From Thamnaconus septentrionalis (Eukaryota > Chordata > Actinopteri > Tetraodontiformes > Monacanthidae): 64,000 nt of DNA. Positions 60,971-64,000 of the stretch are shown in pieces. The notes under the pieces were generated by a model. The model had not been told where the DNA came from. It did not search any database and saw only the letters and a program-made list of their open reading frames with translations. The stretch is taken from positions 13,105,905-13,169,904 of the forward strand of contig CM020512.1 of the NCBI GenBank assembly GCA_009823395.1, given 5' to 3'. The position numbers were made by a program, and so were the translations under genes. Within the stretch, counting starts at the first letter, position 1; every line of letters starts with the position of its first letter.

Positions 60971-63900
60971 ACAGCAAACCTCAGCTATCAGCCATCTACC
61001 GTGGCTGTGATAACTATGATCAACAGAGCCACGCTAACTACAAGGCCCATTCACTGTCAGTGTCTGTGCTGAGCTCTTTCTCTCGCCGCCCTCGACTTTC
61101 TCCCTTGTTTTCCCACAATGCACTGTAAAGAATATCAGCCGCGAGTGATCTGACGGGCTATCAGATGCCCTTGCGGCGCAAAACTCACACCCTCGCCGCA
61201 TGATACAGTACAGCTTGAAACACGAGTTGGGAAACATAACTCGCGGCCTTGCTACTGTGAGTTTTTTGTTCCTCCTCTTATCTGAGAGCAAAGGAGGTGA
61301 AAGGAAGAAAAGAAAGAAAAAAATAACGCTTAGAAGCAACTCAAAGGAATAATTCAGCTGTGTTTATATGGAAAGGGCCTGAAGTGCACCCGAGACGCGG
61401 CGTCGCCCTTTGAATGTGATGAGGAGTTTGATTGAGACCTGCAGCTATACGGTCCTGAGCGGCGCTGTTAGCCTGATCAAACAGCTGCCAATATGAAAAG
61501 GACTGCCGTATCCTCTCAGCACCTGCGGCTGTGCAAAAATGAACACAGACTCTCCGGTTTCTCCTCTCGCAGGCACCTCTCAAAGGGGGCTGGAAGCATT
61601 TTTTCGTAATTGCTTTTAATTCTATGTTAGGTGTCGCCGCGGTGCCACTATTAAGGCTAAGGCTAAGCTGGGGGAAGCTTTCCAACCTTTGTCATCGGGG
61701 CTTTCTGCGCCTTTAAGTGGCAATAGCATTGATGTGACACTGAGAAGACGAGAAAAGACGCAGCACACTGGGCCGGATCCCTGTTATTTTCTGTATTGCA
61801 GGTACTCCCATGAGCACACGAGCCCCGATCGGCTATTGAGTTACGCGGTGAATTCCCCGCTTTGATTCTGGCTCATTTTGGAGAGCGATGAATCGGATTA
61901 CTCGGAGTATCGGGATCTAAATTAAGCGTCTTTAATAAGACAGGGTATTGCCGTTTTTGAAAAGCATGACTCACTGTATCTAATTCAGCTGGCCGTTTAT
62001 CATTCCTGTCCAGGAAGATTCCAGCAAAGAGCCCCACGTGTCTCTCCGCTGCAACAGCTTTCACAAGAAGGGCCCGTTGAACTTTTGAGTGTTTGCCACG
62101 GGCTGAGTTCCAACAAAAAAAGCGAAAAGAAAAAAAAGAAAAAAGAAAAAAGAAAAAATGTGTTTCTCTGATATAATTTGTTGGTGTTTTTGTGTCAGGC
62201 CAGGATTTACGCTGTTTACGCTGGTGGAAAATCACAGCGGGAAGAAAGCGCAGCACCGGGGCCGCATACGTTAGAAGCCGGTGAAAGTGTACAAACACGC
62301 TCATGCCTCCACTTGCAAGCGTGTGAGCTCACATACACACTGACACACATATGCGCGCACGCACACACACACACACACACACAACAATGGAACGACAGAA
62401 CATCTTTAAGACTCTAAAATAAAAAGGCAGATTCATTATGGGATTACAAAGTCAGCCTTGAGGAAAGAAGGAATCAGTATTTTGCGAGATTAGCATGAAA
62501 TCTTCACAGAGCACAGCTAATGATGGGGTAATTATGGCAACAATATTACAGCGGCTTTGAAGTCAATTAAAATAGAGGTGCACTGTCCTCTTGACCTCAT
62601 GTTGGTCACATGTACGGGGATGATACGCTGCGGTTAAAGAAAAAAAGAAAGCGCAACAAAAGAAAACCTTTATCGAGCACATTTCGGCAAGTTGACAAGT
62701 TGGCAGTCGTTTGTATTTGATGTGATTGTGTTGTGGCGTTTTATAAAAAGCCACAACATCATCTGGAAACGCCTCCCCATCCCCCACCCAGTAGGTCGGT
62801 ATAGGGAGTGGGTCGTCTCCAAAAGCATGTTTGGCGCAGGCCAAGGCCTCAAGGTGAGCCGTGAGCAAATGTGCATTCCTTTCTGCTTGGTTTAAAAGAG
62901 AAGTCACGTCTTTTTTTTTTTTTTTATGCAGGATGCCGTTTCCCGGATGAGCACGAGCGACTCAGAAATCCTGACGAGGGAAAAAGAAAAAAAATAAATA
63001 AAAAGGTGTTTCACACTGAGAGGGATGATTTTTTATTTTTTTTTGGTACCGACGTGGCGAGAAGAACGGCACCGAAGGGCTCCAAAAGACGAAGGTTTCA
63101 CGGGCGCATGCAGACAAACGCTGCGCACTAATACGAGAGATCCCTTGCAGCAAATGCGGACACGCACCACGGCAGACCTATTTGTACAAGCGCGGCGGCG
63201 CTGGCAAGGTGCAAGAAAGGGAAGAAAAAAAAAAAAACCCAAACAAAGCTAAACAAAAAAAAAAAAGTCCCACAAAGAATCCCACTCACATGTCGAGACT
63301 CATGCACAGGCGCAGGTATGCACACAGAGGGCAGCTCTGAGCCAACTATTCAGTTGAAATGAAGCCTTGAACCAGCGCCAGAGCCTGCAGATGCATATCT
63401 GATCAGAACCCTCAAATCATCTGATTTGAAATGCTGAAAAGACAACAAGTTGATTGCACGGACTAAATTTGTGAGTTGTGTATTGCGGCGTGAATATTTA
63501 CAAGGTGAGAAAATCCCCCTTAATAAATGCTTTCTAATGTGTGCATAGTTTGTCAGTGAAATCAGAAAAGGCCTGGTGGCTTAACCTAAACCTTATGTTC
63601 GTTTTCCTCCTCGAACAGTGATGCATCGCACTGATGCACAACAGGGTGCACGCGCCGAGGTTCATCAGCTGATGCAAGGTGCTTTTTGCCCCACAACCAA
63701 CCACCCTGCCGAGGAATGCGCCGCACGCTGGCCGCGTAGATTTTGGAAGGGAGGCTAATAAATATTCTGGGCATGAGCAACGGCTTGCGTTGTATAATGA
63801 CGAAGAGTTGAGGCTTGCCTCGGGAGAAACCGTGTCACCCTCGTAATGAGCTGGCGTCAAGCGTTTGCTATTTTAAAGCGCTTTTATTGTTTTGGCATTT

Positions 63901-64000
63901 TTTTTGTGTGTGTGTGTGTGTGTGTGTTTTTTGCGGTGCGGTCGTCTCGCAGTTGTGGGCTGTGCCGCAGCATGCCAAAGGTGTTCCCCAAAAAAACAGC
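59851..64000. other. Intergenic region at the right edge
   Basis: No gene supported. Short CA/GT microsatellites at 60943-60971, 62356-62383 and 63907-63927. A-rich and purine-rich tracts near 62115-62157 and 62980-63005. Non-repetitive blocks at about 61370-61700 and 61780-62060 show no protein signature. Confidence 0.5.

Overview
This is a teleost fish chromosomal window. The evidence is AT-rich noncoding DNA with vertebrate-style intron-exon structure (GT/AG introns throughout), many fish-type MITEs and LINE fossils, long dinucleotide microsatellites, and three vertebrate genes whose products I could reconstruct exon by exon.

(1) Positions 1402-25676, minus strand: nup210, the nuclear pore membrane glycoprotein gp210. 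All 40 coding exons were traced, all introns are GT/AG, and phases are consistent end to end. The predicted protein is 1886 aa, against 1887 aa in human as I recall it. Its introns hold most of the mobile-element debris in the window: Tc1/mariner-like MITEs, hAT-like elements, other inverted-repeat elements, a LINE fossil, and an inverted duplication carrying a decayed second copy of the penultimate nup210 exon.

(2) Positions 25677-33008: a head-to-head intergenic and promoter interval with no gene I can support. It includes a candidate noncoding first exon of fbln2 ending near 31029.

(3) Positions 33088-52268, plus strand: fbln2 (fibulin-2), 16 coding exons, 1195 aa. The order is signal peptide, cysteine-rich N domain, low-cysteine Ser/Thr-rich spacer, anaphylatoxin-like block, ten EGF-like repeats and a fibulin-type C-terminal domain. 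The alternatively spliced EGF module reported in mammals has no recognisable counterpart here.

(4) Positions 57928-59816, plus strand: a small secreted protein of 258 aa in five exons, with a signal peptide, a predicted coiled coil (no collagen stretch) and a C-terminal C1q domain, followed by an AATAAA.

(5) Positions 52269-57927 and 59851-64000: intergenic DNA with microsatellites and no supported gene.

The nup210(-)/fbln2(+) arrangement matches the order and orientation I recall for human 3p25, but HDAC11, which lies between them in human, is not seen here. The three genes have no operon-like or pathway relationship: Nup210 is a nuclear-pore membrane protein, fibulin-2 an extracellular-matrix protein, and the C1q protein a secreted trimer-type factor. 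I found no wholly new system. The most unusual structure is the inverted exon duplication inside nup210.
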